Assembly: GCF_032670585.1 (NCBI RefSeq)
Contig: NZ_JAVQHL010000003.1
Span: 310,001-374,000, forward strand
Length of the DNA: 64,000 bases
Direction of reading: 5' to 3'
Origin: Ostreiculturibacter nitratireducens
Lineage (GTDB): Bacteria > Pseudomonadota > Alphaproteobacteria > Rhodobacterales > Rhodobacteraceae
Shown here: positions 17,041 through 24,691 of the stretch, piece by piece
How the letters are laid out: the number at the start of each line of letters is the position of its first letter
Numbering within the stretch: position 1 is the stretch's first letter
Notes under the pieces: model-generated
What the model was told of the DNA's origin: nothing
The model's database searches: none
The model's input: the letters and a program-made list of their open reading frames with translations, nothing else
Position numbers and translations under genes: made by a program

Positions 17041-17496
17041 ATGGCGATGGAGCTTCGATCCCCGGCCTTCGCGGAGGGCGATCCTGTTCCCAGGAAATTC
17101 ACCTGCGAGGGCGCTGACATTTCGCCCCCGCTTGAATGGTCCGGCGTGCCGGACAATGCGGTGGCGCTTGCGCTGACCTGCGAAGACCCGGACGCACCCG
17201 TGGGCCTGTTCCGCCACTGGGCGATCTACGACATGCCCGCGGACCAGGCGGGGCTCGCGGAAGGCGCGGCGCAGTCGGCGGGATTCCCGCAGGCGCGGAA
17301 CGATTTCAGGAAGGTCGGCTACGGCGGCCCCTGCCCTCCCCGGGGCCACGGCCCGCACCGCTACCAGTTCCGCCTGATGGCGCTGAGCGGGCGCCTGGAT
17401 CTGCCGGACGGTTCGGCGAGCTGCGCCGAGGTCGCCGAGAAGGCGCAGGCACTGGCGATCGCGACGGCCGAACTCACCGCGCTCTACGAGCGCTGA
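17041..17496 (+). CDS. YbhB/YbcL family PEBP-like protein
   Basis: A 151-residue phosphatidylethanolamine-binding-protein (Raf kinase inhibitor-like) homologue. It has the CEDPDAPVG(L) ligand-site motif, FRHWAIYDMP, and GYGGPCPPRGHGPHRYQF, which together form the anion-binding pocket. No signal peptide, so cytoplasmic. AAGGAGG lies directly before the chosen ATG; a frame-compatible start 24 codons upstream lacks such a site. The biochemical role of bacterial members is unclear. It lies four bases before the PRPP synthetase gene. Confidence 0.9.
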   Translation: MAMELRSPAFAEGDPVPRKFTCEGADISPPLEWSGVPDNAVALALTCEDPDAPVGLFRHWAIYDMPADQAGLAEGAAQSAGFPQARNDFRKVGYGGPCPPRGHGPHRYQFRLMALSGRLDLPDGSASCAEVAEKAQALAIATAELTALYER

Positions 17497-17500
17497 CGCG

Positions 17501-18484
17501 ATGCGGCGGGTCCTGATCGCGCCGGAAGCCACGCGGAGCTTCGGCGAGGCGGTGGCGAAGGCTCTCGGCCAAGCGCTCACGCCGCTCGAGGAACGGAGCT
17601 TCGAGGACGGCGAGCACAAGGCGCGTCCGCTCGAGAACGTCCGGGGCGCGGATGTCTACGTGATCCAGAGCCTGCACGGCGGGCCGGAGGAAAGCCCGAA
17701 CGACAAGCTCTGCCGGCTCCTGTTCCTGGTCGGGACGCTTCGGACCAACGGCGCCGCGCGGGTGACAGCGGTCGTGCCCTACATGGCCTATGCGCGGAAG
17801 GACCGGCAGACGAAGCCGCGCGACCCGCTGACCGCGCGCTACATTGCGGAGCTTTTCGAGGCGATGGGGGTGGCTCGCGTGGTCACGCTCGAGTCCCACA
17901 ACGTCGTCGCCTTCCAGAACGCCTTCCGCTGCGAGGCGCTTGCACTCGACACGCGGGGCGTTCTCATCGACCGCGCCGGCGGGCTTGCCGGGAAGGAGCC
18001 GGTCGCGGTGGCCTCACCCGATCCGGGCGGGGTGAAGCGCGCGCAGTTGTTTCGCGAGGCGCTGGAGGCGCGGATCGGCCGGCCGGTGGGCTTCGCGCTG
18101 ATGGAGAAGCGGCGAAGCAGGGGCGTCGTCTCCGGGAGCCTCCTCGCGGGGGACGTAAAGGGCGCGCGGGTCCTCGTGGTCGACGACATGATCGCCTCCG
18201 GCGGCACGATGGTGCGCGCGGCCGAGGCGCTGCACGCCGCCGGTGCACGGGATGTCTGGGCCCTGGCCGCGCACGGTCTTTTCACCGAGGGCGCGGAAGA
18301 TGCACTGGGCGATCCCGCCATCGCGGGATGGATCGTCACGGACACGGTGCCGCCCTTCCGACTGGAAGGGCTGGAGGCGAGGAAACGGGTGGAGATCGTC
18401 AGCGCCGCCCCACTGATCGCGGCGGCGATCGCGCGGCTTTACGAGGAACGCGACGTTACCGACTTGCCGGCCGCCGGCGGTTAG
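17501..18484 (+). CDS. Ribose-phosphate pyrophosphokinase-like protein (PRPP synthetase paralogue)
   Basis: A 327-residue tandem phosphoribosyltransferase-fold protein. The flexible-loop motif YARKDRQTKPRDPLTAR near residue 90, ASPDPGGVKRA and the PRPP-binding loop VVDDMIASGGTMVRAA near 225 match PRPP synthetases. It would make PRPP from ribose-5-phosphate and ATP. Linkage to archease-RtcB and a stress island, rather than to nucleotide genes, suggests a second, accessory copy; the housekeeping gene must be elsewhere. Its last codon overlaps the convergent APH-like gene by four bases. Confidence 0.85.
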   Translation: MRRVLIAPEATRSFGEAVAKALGQALTPLEERSFEDGEHKARPLENVRGADVYVIQSLHGGPEESPNDKLCRLLFLVGTLRTNGAARVTAVVPYMAYARKDRQTKPRDPLTARYIAELFEAMGVARVVTLESHNVVAFQNAFRCEALALDTRGVLIDRAGGLAGKEPVAVASPDPGGVKRAQLFREALEARIGRPVGFALMEKRRSRGVVSGSLLAGDVKGARVLVVDDMIASGGTMVRAAEALHAAGARDVWALAAHGLFTEGAEDALGDPAIAGWIVTDTVPPFRLEGLEARKRVEIVSAAPLIAAAIARLYEERDVTDLPAAGG

Positions 18485-19533
18485 GCGCCGCCCTGCCACG
18501 TCGCCACGCGCGCGTCCGCCTCGGCCGCGAGGTCGAGGCAGCTTGCGGCGAGGGGGCGCCACTTCCAGGGCGTGCGGACCACGGGTTCATAGAGATGGAG
18601 GAGCGCGAGGCGCGCGCGCAACAAGGCCCGGTAGCGCCAGTAGAAGGCCAGGACCGGCGCCGGCGGGTCGTCCGAGAGCGCATTCGAAAGGTCCTGACGG
18701 AGCGCCGGAAAGACCCAGTCCGCCCCTGCCTGGGCGCATTCGAACCCGAGGAAGGTGATCTCGTCGAAGGGATCGACGGAACGCAGGTCCAGAGAGAATT
18801 CGAGGCAATCGATGATGAGCGGGTGTTCGCAGAGAAACACGTGTTCGGGGCGAAGATCGCCATGTCCCTCGACGACGCGGCCCTCGCGGATGCGCCGTGC
18901 GAGCAGCGGGCGGACGGATTCCAGCGCTTTCTCGAAATCCGTCAGCGCGGAGCCGACGCGGGCCCCATCGAAACCCAGTTGCGGGTCGGACAGGACCTCG
19001 GCGGTCTTGCGGTGCTCCGTCTCGTAGCGGGCAAGGTAGTCCTCGGCGGTCAGGGCTGCGGGTGGCAGCGGTCGGTAGAACTCCGCGAGCCGGTCGACGA
19101 CGCGGCGGATGTCCTCTCGCGCGACCGTCCCGGCGGCGAGGCGGGCGGAAAGCGTTTCGCTGTCTGGCAGGCGGCGCATCTCGACCAGCCAGTCTACGAT
19201 CCGGCCCCTCGGCCCAAGGCTCAGCCTCCCGTCATCGAGGCGAAGCGGCAGGGCGGAGAGATAGACTTCGGGCGAAAGACGCCGGTTCAGGAGCACCTCT
19301 TCCTCGACGGCCTCGTGGCGGAGTTCGACGGTCGAATAATCGAGCACCGCGTAGCTGACGGGCTTCTTGAGCTTGTAGACGAGCGACCCGGCAAGAAAGA
19401 CCATCGACATGTGGGTTTCGCGGATCTCCACCGTTTCGGGCGCGTGCCGATAGCTCCGCGGATCGGAGAGAAAGCGGACCTTGTCGGCAAGGTCGGGCTC
19501 GGTTCCGGGCGGGGATGGGGGCGCTGCCTGCAT
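18481..19533 (-). CDS. Aminoglycoside-phosphotransferase-fold protein
   Basis: A 350-residue APH/ChoK-fold kinase-like protein. An AGSLVYKLKKPV strand supplies the ATP lysine (about residue 55), with the catalytic loop HGDLRPEHVFL near 225 and the metal-binding IDCLEFS that replaces the usual D-D-G motif. It corresponds to the stand-alone N-terminal half of proteins in which this domain is fused to a P-loop kinase; the second half is absent here. The substrate is unknown and true aminoglycoside resistance is not implied. It is divergent from an alpha/beta hydrolase across a region with two FNR-like palindromes. Confidence 0.8.
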   Translation of the reverse strand: MQAAPPSPPGTEPDLADKVRFLSDPRSYRHAPETVEIRETHMSMVFLAGSLVYKLKKPVSYAVLDYSTVELRHEAVEEEVLLNRRLSPEVYLSALPLRLDDGRLSLGPRGRIVDWLVEMRRLPDSETLSARLAAGTVAREDIRRVVDRLAEFYRPLPPAALTAEDYLARYETEHRKTAEVLSDPQLGFDGARVGSALTDFEKALESVRPLLARRIREGRVVEGHGDLRPEHVFLCEHPLIIDCLEFSLDLRSVDPFDEITFLGFECAQAGADWVFPALRQDLSNALSDDPPAPVLAFYWRYRALLRARLALLHLYEPVVRTPWKWRPLAASCLDLAAEADARVATWQGGA

Positions 19534-19588
19534 GGGTCCGGGTTTCGCGTTTCGGGGTCAGGAGAACACGGGGCAGACCCAGGCGTCA

Positions 19589-19602
19589 TTGACAGGGGTC
19601 AA
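19589..19602. promoter_or_regulatory. FNR/FixK-like palindrome 1 upstream of the hydrolase operon
   Basis: TTGACAGGGGTCAA, perfect TTGAC-N4-GTCAA arms. A class II position for the APH-like gene would put the -10 on TTCTCC, a poor match, so this copy is more likely a second upstream site for the rightward promoter. Confidence 0.6.
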
Positions 19603-19622
19603 GTGCGGCGGAGCCGCTGACC

Positions 19623-19663
19623 TTGACCGTGGTCAAGGTGGCGGCGCGCAAGTGGGCTAGACT
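19623..19663 (+). promoter_or_regulatory. FNR/FixK-like box 2 plus -10, predicted leaderless promoter
   Basis: TTGACCGTGGTCAA (19623-19636) is a perfect palindrome. A class II promoter centred at -41.5 would start at 19670-19671, the hydrolase ATG itself. TAGACT occupies 19658-19663, exactly -12 to -7 from 19670. No Shine-Dalgarno sequence precedes that ATG, in keeping with a leaderless transcript. Confidence 0.6.
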
Positions 19664-19669
19664 ACGTGG

Positions 19670-20320
19670 ATGGAGAACGAAACCGCCAGACCCGTCGTCG
19701 TTCCGGTGCCCGAAGCGAACATCGCATTGCCGGGCGAACTGATAATGCCGGAAAACCCAAAGGGACTGGTCATCTTCGCGCATGGCAGCGGGTCCAGTCG
19801 CATGAGTCCGCGCAACCGCTTCGTCGCGGGTGAACTTCGGCGCGCGGGGTTCGCGACGCTTCTCTTCGACCTTCTGACCGAAGCCGAGGCGATGGACCGC
19901 GCGAATGTCTTCGACATCCCGCTTCTGGGGTCCCGGGTCGGCCACGCGCTGGCCTGGGCGGACGCGGAGCCTGCGGTTCAGGACCTTGCCGTCGGGCTTT
20001 TCGGGGCAAGCACGGGCGCGGCGGCCGCTCTGGTCGCGGCGGCGGACCGGCCGGACGTCGTTGCCGCCGTGGTCTCGCGGGGCGGCAGGCCGGACCTCGC
20101 GGCGGAGGCGCTGCCGCGCGTGCGGGCCGCGACGCTGCTGATCGTGGGCGGCGCGGACCACGGGGTGATCGAACTCAACGAGGCGGCCTATGCCGCGCTC
20201 ACTTCCGAGGCGCGGCTCGATATCGTGCCGGGGGCGACGCATCTCTTCGAGGAGAAGGGGGCGCTCGAGACGGTCGTGGAACGGGCGGCGGAGTGGTTCG
20301 GGACGCATCTGCGGACGTGA
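19670..20320 (+). CDS. Dienelactone-hydrolase-like alpha/beta hydrolase
   Basis: A 216-residue cytoplasmic alpha/beta hydrolase. The oxyanion strand is VIFAHGSGSSR, the nucleophile elbow GASTGAAAAL (Ser near residue 120), an acid lies in VGGADHGV and the histidine in PGATHLFEE, so the triad is complete. Short DLH-type hydrolases of this kind recur in stress islands; the natural substrate is unknown. It is the first gene of a co-directional run that continues through CapA, PolX, the CNNM protein, CopA and the N-ATPase. Confidence 0.85.
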   Translation: MENETARPVVVPVPEANIALPGELIMPENPKGLVIFAHGSGSSRMSPRNRFVAGELRRAGFATLLFDLLTEAEAMDRANVFDIPLLGSRVGHALAWADAEPAVQDLAVGLFGASTGAAAALVAAADRPDVVAAVVSRGGRPDLAAEALPRVRAATLLIVGGADHGVIELNEAAYAALTSEARLDIVPGATHLFEEKGALETVVERAAEWFGTHLRT

Positions 20321-20405
20321 ACCGCCGCCACCGGCGGCGAGGCATCGGGGGCATGATGGAGGATCGCGAAACTTGGTTCGGGTCGCATCGGGGAGCACGG
20401 GCGAG

Positions 20406-21533
20406 ATGAGGGGGCTCAGGCTGTTCCTCGCGGGCGACGTGATGACCGGGCGCGGCATCGACCAGATCCTGCCGCACCGGTCGGACCCGGTTCTCCACGA
20501 GGGATACGTTCAGTCGGCGGAGGATTACGTGACGCTGGCCGAGCGGCTCTGCGGACCGATCCCGCGCGATGTCGCGCCGGATTACATTTGGGGCCACCTG
20601 CTTGAAGACCTGGCCGCGCTGGAGCCGGACTTGCGGATCATCAACCTCGAGACCGCCGTGACGACCTCTGGCCGGGCGGAGCCCAAGGGGATCAACTACC
20701 GGATGCATCCGGGGAATGTGGGCATTCTGGGCGCGGCGAAGATCGACGCCTGCACGCTGGCCAACAACCACGTTCTGGACTGGGGAATCGGCGGCCTGCG
20801 GGAGACGCTGGACGTCCTGGACGGTGCCGGGATCGGGCTCGCCGGCGCGGGGCGGAATGCCACGCAGGCGGAAGCGCCCCTCGTCCTCGACGCCGCCGGT
20901 CGCGGGAGGGTGATCGTCCTGGCCTACGGGGCGAAGTCGAGTGGCGTTCCGGCAAACTGGGCCGCGGCGGCGGACCGGCCGGGGGTCAACCTCCTGCCGC
21001 GCGCGGTGCCGGACGCGGTCGCGGCCGTGCGCGCGGCGCTGGAGCCGGTGCGCCGGCCGGGGGATTTCGTGCTCTACACCGTGCACTGGGGCCCGAACTG
21101 GGGCTACGAAGTCGCGACGGAACAGCAGGAACTGGCGAAGGCGCTGATCACGGAGGGGCTCGCGGATGCCATAGTCGGTCATTCCTCGCACCACCCGAAG
21201 CGGATCGAGGTAATCGACGGCAAGCTCGTGCTCTACGGCTGCGGGGACCTCATCAACGACTACGAGGGGATCGGCGGTTACGAGGAATACCGGGGCGAAC
21301 TCGGCCTCGGCTACGTGGCTGAATTCGGGGCGGAGGGGCGGCTCAGGACGCTCGACATGCTGCCCTACCGTCGCCGGGCCTTCCGGCTGGAGCGCGCCGA
21401 GGGCAGGGACCGCGACTGGCTCGAGGCGCTGGTGCGGCGGGAGACCGTCGCGCCGGGGATGCTGGTTTCGCTGACGGGCGAAGGCGCCCTGCGGCTTGCA
21501 CCGCTTCCCGGCGGCGCGGCCCCGATGCGCTGA
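20406..21533 (+). CDS. CapA/PgsA-type metallophosphatase-fold protein
   Basis: A 375-residue PGA_cap family protein. Family motifs are LFLAGDVMTGRGID at the N-terminus, IINLETAVT near residue 80, LANNHVLDWG near 117, VHWGPNWGYE near 225 and GHSSHHPKR near 256; these carry the metal ligands of the calcineurin-like fold. No signal peptide is visible, so it is probably cytoplasmic, unlike many CapA proteins. The start follows GGGCGAG and fits the conserved N-terminus; a longer frame upstream overlaps the preceding hydrolase gene. No capsule biosynthesis genes are nearby, so the role is uncertain. Confidence 0.87.
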   Translation: MRGLRLFLAGDVMTGRGIDQILPHRSDPVLHEGYVQSAEDYVTLAERLCGPIPRDVAPDYIWGHLLEDLAALEPDLRIINLETAVTTSGRAEPKGINYRMHPGNVGILGAAKIDACTLANNHVLDWGIGGLRETLDVLDGAGIGLAGAGRNATQAEAPLVLDAAGRGRVIVLAYGAKSSGVPANWAAAADRPGVNLLPRAVPDAVAAVRAALEPVRRPGDFVLYTVHWGPNWGYEVATEQQELAKALITEGLADAIVGHSSHHPKRIEVIDGKLVLYGCGDLINDYEGIGGYEEYRGELGLGYVAEFGAEGRLRTLDMLPYRRRAFRLERAEGRDRDWLEALVRRETVAPGMLVSLTGEGALRLAPLPGGAAPMR

Positions 21534-21543
21534 GGGGAAAGCG

Positions 21544-23265
21544 ATGCCTGTCCACAACAGCGAGGTCGCGGCGATCTTCCGGCAGGTGGCGGATCTTCTG
21601 GCGATCGAGGGGGCGAACCCGTTCCGGGTGCGGGCCTACCGAAACGCCGCGCGGACGGTGGAGGAGCTTTCCTCCGACCTCGCGGTGATGGTGGCTTCGG
21701 GGGAGGACCTGTCCAGACTTCCCGATATCGGCCACGACCTTGCCGGCAAGATCGCCGAGATCGTGGAGACGGGGCGGCTGAAGCTCCTCGACGATCTCAG
21801 AGGCGAGGTACCCGAGGCCGTGGCGCAGATCACCGGGGTTCCGGGGGTGGGGCCAAAACGCGCCCGGGCGCTGATGGAGGCGCTGGGCGTCGCGTCGATG
21901 GACGACCTCAGGAAGGCCGCGGAGGACGGACGGATCGCGGACGTGCCGGGCTTCGGTGAAAAGCTCCAGGCGCGGATCCTCAGGGAGATCGAGGAGGGCC
22001 GGATCACCGAGCGGCGGTTCCGCATCGACCGGGCGGAGGAATTCGCGGAAAGCATCCTCGACTTCATCCGGGGCATCGAAGGCGTGAAGGAGGCCCTCGT
22101 CGCGGGAAGCTACCGGCGGCGGAAGGAAACGGTGGGCGATCTGGACATCCTCGTGACCGCGAAGAAGGGCGCGAAGGTCACGAAGGCCGCACTGGACTAC
22201 GACGAGATCGCGCGCGTCGCGTCACAGGGTCCGACGCGGGCCACGGTGCTTCTGCGGTCGGGGCTTCAGGTCGATATCCGGGTCGTGCGCGAGGAAAGCT
22301 ATGGCGCGGCACTGATGTATTTCACGGGGTCGAAGGCGCACAACATCGTCCTTCGCCGCAGGGCGCAGGCGAAGGGACTGAAGCTGAACGAATACGGACT
22401 CTTCCGCGGCAAGAAGCGCGTCGCGGGAAAGACCGAGGAGGAGGTCTACAAGGCGCTGGGGCTGCCTTGGATCGTGCCGGAGCTGCGCGAGGACCGGGGC
22501 GAGCTGGCGGCGGCGGAACGTGGCAAGCTACCCGATCTCGTCTCGCTCGAGGACATGAAGGGCGACCTTCACGTTCACACGACAGCGTCCGACGGAACCG
22601 CGACGATCGAGGAAATGGCCGAGGCGGCGAAGGCCCTGGGTTACGAATACCTGGCGATCGCGGACCATTCCCCAAGCCAGCGCATCGCCAACGGGCTCAG
22701 CGTCGAGCGGCTGGCGGAGCATCTCGACGCAATCGACGCGGTGAACGATAGGCTGAAGGGCATAAGGCTGCTGAAAGCGAGCGAAGTGGACGTCCTCGAG
22801 GACGGAAGCCTCGACTACCCCGACAAGGTGCTCGCGCGGCTGGACCTCGTCGTCGCGGCGGTGCATTCGCAGTTCACCCTGCCGGAGGAAAAGCAGACCG
22901 CGCGCATCCTGAAGGCCCTCGACAACCCGCATGTGGGCATCCTCGCCCACCCGACGGGGCGGCTGATCGGGGAACGAGGGGCCTATTCCGTGAATCTCGA
23001 GAAGGTCTTCGAGGCGGCGACGGAACGGGGCGTCGCGCTCGAAATCAACGCCCACCCGATGCGGCTTGACCTCGACGACCTGGAGGCGCGGATCGCACGG
23101 GACATGGGCGCGCAGATCGCGATCTCGACGGATGCGCATTCCACGGGTGGGCTCGACTACATGTCCTATGGCGTCGCGCAGGCGCGGCGGGGGTGGCTGA
23201 CGCGCGAGGACGTGCTGAACACGCGCGGGCTCGACGCGATGCTCGGGCTTCTGCGGAAGCGATGA
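21544..23265 (+). CDS. polX: PolX: family X DNA polymerase with PHP nuclease domain
   Basis: A 573-residue two-domain DNA repair enzyme. Residues 1-330 form the pol beta-like part: an 8-kDa N-terminal domain, helix-hairpin-helix (VPGVGPKRARAL near 100) and the nucleotidyltransferase core GSYRRRKETVGDLDIL with D199 and D201. Residues 335-573 form a PHP domain with H343 and H345 (DLHVHTTASDG), HSPSQRIANG and a closing DAHSTGGLD. Such proteins fill gaps and have 3'-5' exonuclease or AP-endonuclease activity in base excision repair. It starts ten bases after capA. I used the ATG with GGGGAAAGCG upstream. Confidence 0.95.
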   Translation: MPVHNSEVAAIFRQVADLLAIEGANPFRVRAYRNAARTVEELSSDLAVMVASGEDLSRLPDIGHDLAGKIAEIVETGRLKLLDDLRGEVPEAVAQITGVPGVGPKRARALMEALGVASMDDLRKAAEDGRIADVPGFGEKLQARILREIEEGRITERRFRIDRAEEFAESILDFIRGIEGVKEALVAGSYRRRKETVGDLDILVTAKKGAKVTKAALDYDEIARVASQGPTRATVLLRSGLQVDIRVVREESYGAALMYFTGSKAHNIVLRRRAQAKGLKLNEYGLFRGKKRVAGKTEEEVYKALGLPWIVPELREDRGELAAAERGKLPDLVSLEDMKGDLHVHTTASDGTATIEEMAEAAKALGYEYLAIADHSPSQRIANGLSVERLAEHLDAIDAVNDRLKGIRLLKASEVDVLEDGSLDYPDKVLARLDLVVAAVHSQFTLPEEKQTARILKALDNPHVGILAHPTGRLIGERGAYSVNLEKVFEAATERGVALEINAHPMRLDLDDLEARIARDMGAQIAISTDAHSTGGLDYMSYGVAQARRGWLTREDVLNTRGLDAMLGLLRKR

Positions 23266-23337
23266 GCCGGTTTCCTTGACTTCGCGCCGGGGCCGGGCGC
23301 TGAATGTCTGCGTGTTTTCAAGCGGCCGGGGAGGCCC

Positions 23338-24648
23338 ATGTCCACAGCCCTGATACTCCTGATCGTCCTGGCGCTGATCCTCTTCAACGGCTTCTTCGCC
23401 ATGGCCGAAATGGCGGTCGTCGCCGCGTCGGAAAGCCGCCTGAAGGAGTTGGCCCGAAGGGGATCGCGCGGCGCGGAGGCCGCGTTGCGCCTGATGGGCG
23501 ATCCGGGGCGATTCCTGTCGTCGGTCCAGGTCGGGATCACGCTGGTGGGCGTCATCGCCTCGGCCTTCTCGGGCGCGACGATCGCGGACCGGTTCGGGGC
23601 GCGGCTCGATGCGGTCGCATGGATTGCGCCGCACGGAACGACGGTGGCCTTTGCCCTCACGGTTCTCGGGATTACATTCGTGTCCGTGATACTTGGGGAA
23701 CTCGTTCCGAAGCGCATCGCGCTGGCGAACCCCGAGGCGATCGCGGCGGCCCTGGCCCCGCCGCTGGCCGCCGTCGCAGTGATACTGAGGCCCTTCGTGG
23801 CGATCCTGACAGGGTCCAGCGCGGCGATCCTGCGACTGCTCCGCGTGCCCGAGACGGCGAGCCACCGGGCGACGGAGGCGGACCTGCGTCACCTTCTGGC
23901 CGAGGCGACGCGCGCCCAGGCGATCGACCCGGCGGAGCAGGCGATGGTGCAGCGGGTGATCCGCCTGGCCGACCGGTCGGTCCAGACGATCATGACGCCG
24001 CGCATCGACGTGAAATGGGTCGATCTGGACCAACCGGAGGCGGAGGCTGCGGACGCCATCGCGGCATCGGGGCATTCGCTGGTCGTCGCGTCGCGGGGAA
24101 CGGTCGACCGGGCGGAGGGCGTGATCCGGGCGCGCGACATCGCGGCACGGATGCTGACGGGCGAGACGCCGGACTTCGCGGCGCTCGTGCGGCCGGCGGC
24201 GATCCTGCCGGACACGGCGAACATCGTGGCCGCGCTGGAGGCGTTCCGGAAAAGCCCGGTGCACCTCGCGCTGGTGATCGACGAACACGGCGGGCTTCAG
24301 GGGATCGTGACGCCGACCGACATCCTGGAGGCGATCACCGGGGAACTGGCGGAGGACCTCGAACCCGCCGCGACGCTGATCCGGCCACATGGCGAAGGCT
24401 TCATCGTCGAGGGGCGGACGCCGGTGGACGAGCTTCGCAGCGAGTTCGGGATCGAACCGAAGGCCAGCGCCGACATCCAGTCGGCGGCGGGGCTCGTGAT
24501 CGACCGGATGGGGCGGCTCCCGGCCGAGGGCGAGGCGGTGACGATCGCGGGCTGGCGGTTCGAGGTGCTCGACATGGACGAGCGGCGGATCGACAAGCTG
24601 TTCCTCCAGAAGTTCGTCGCGTCGGAGGAGGCTGAAAAGAAGGACTGA
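23338..24648 (+). CDS. CNNM/CBS/CorC_HlyC membrane protein (HlyC/CorC family)
   Basis: A 436-residue protein: an N-terminal DUF21/CNNM membrane domain with about four helices (residues 1-190, including GELVPKRIALANPE), a CBS pair at about 215-330 (MTPRIDVKWVDLD, IDEHGGLQGIVTPTDILE) and a C-terminal CorC_HlyC domain at about 345-430. Members act in Mg2+ or Co2+ export, or as membrane-linked sensors through CBS-bound nucleotides. The label hemolysin is historical. It lies between polX and the copper ATPase gene in the same direction. Confidence 0.93.
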   Translation: MSTALILLIVLALILFNGFFAMAEMAVVAASESRLKELARRGSRGAEAALRLMGDPGRFLSSVQVGITLVGVIASAFSGATIADRFGARLDAVAWIAPHGTTVAFALTVLGITFVSVILGELVPKRIALANPEAIAAALAPPLAAVAVILRPFVAILTGSSAAILRLLRVPETASHRATEADLRHLLAEATRAQAIDPAEQAMVQRVIRLADRSVQTIMTPRIDVKWVDLDQPEAEAADAIAASGHSLVVASRGTVDRAEGVIRARDIAARMLTGETPDFAALVRPAAILPDTANIVAALEAFRKSPVHLALVIDEHGGLQGIVTPTDILEAITGELAEDLEPAATLIRPHGEGFIVEGRTPVDELRSEFGIEPKASADIQSAAGLVIDRMGRLPAEGEAVTIAGWRFEVLDMDERRIDKLFLQKFVASEEAEKKD

Positions 24649-24691
24649 CGTGGCGCTCCGTCCCGCGCCGCGGGGCTGAAAGGAGGCCGGA

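Noticed and set aside
18481..19533. Aminoglycoside resistance gene
   Set aside because: Only the general APH fold is supported; the metal motif and setting differ from known resistance kinases.
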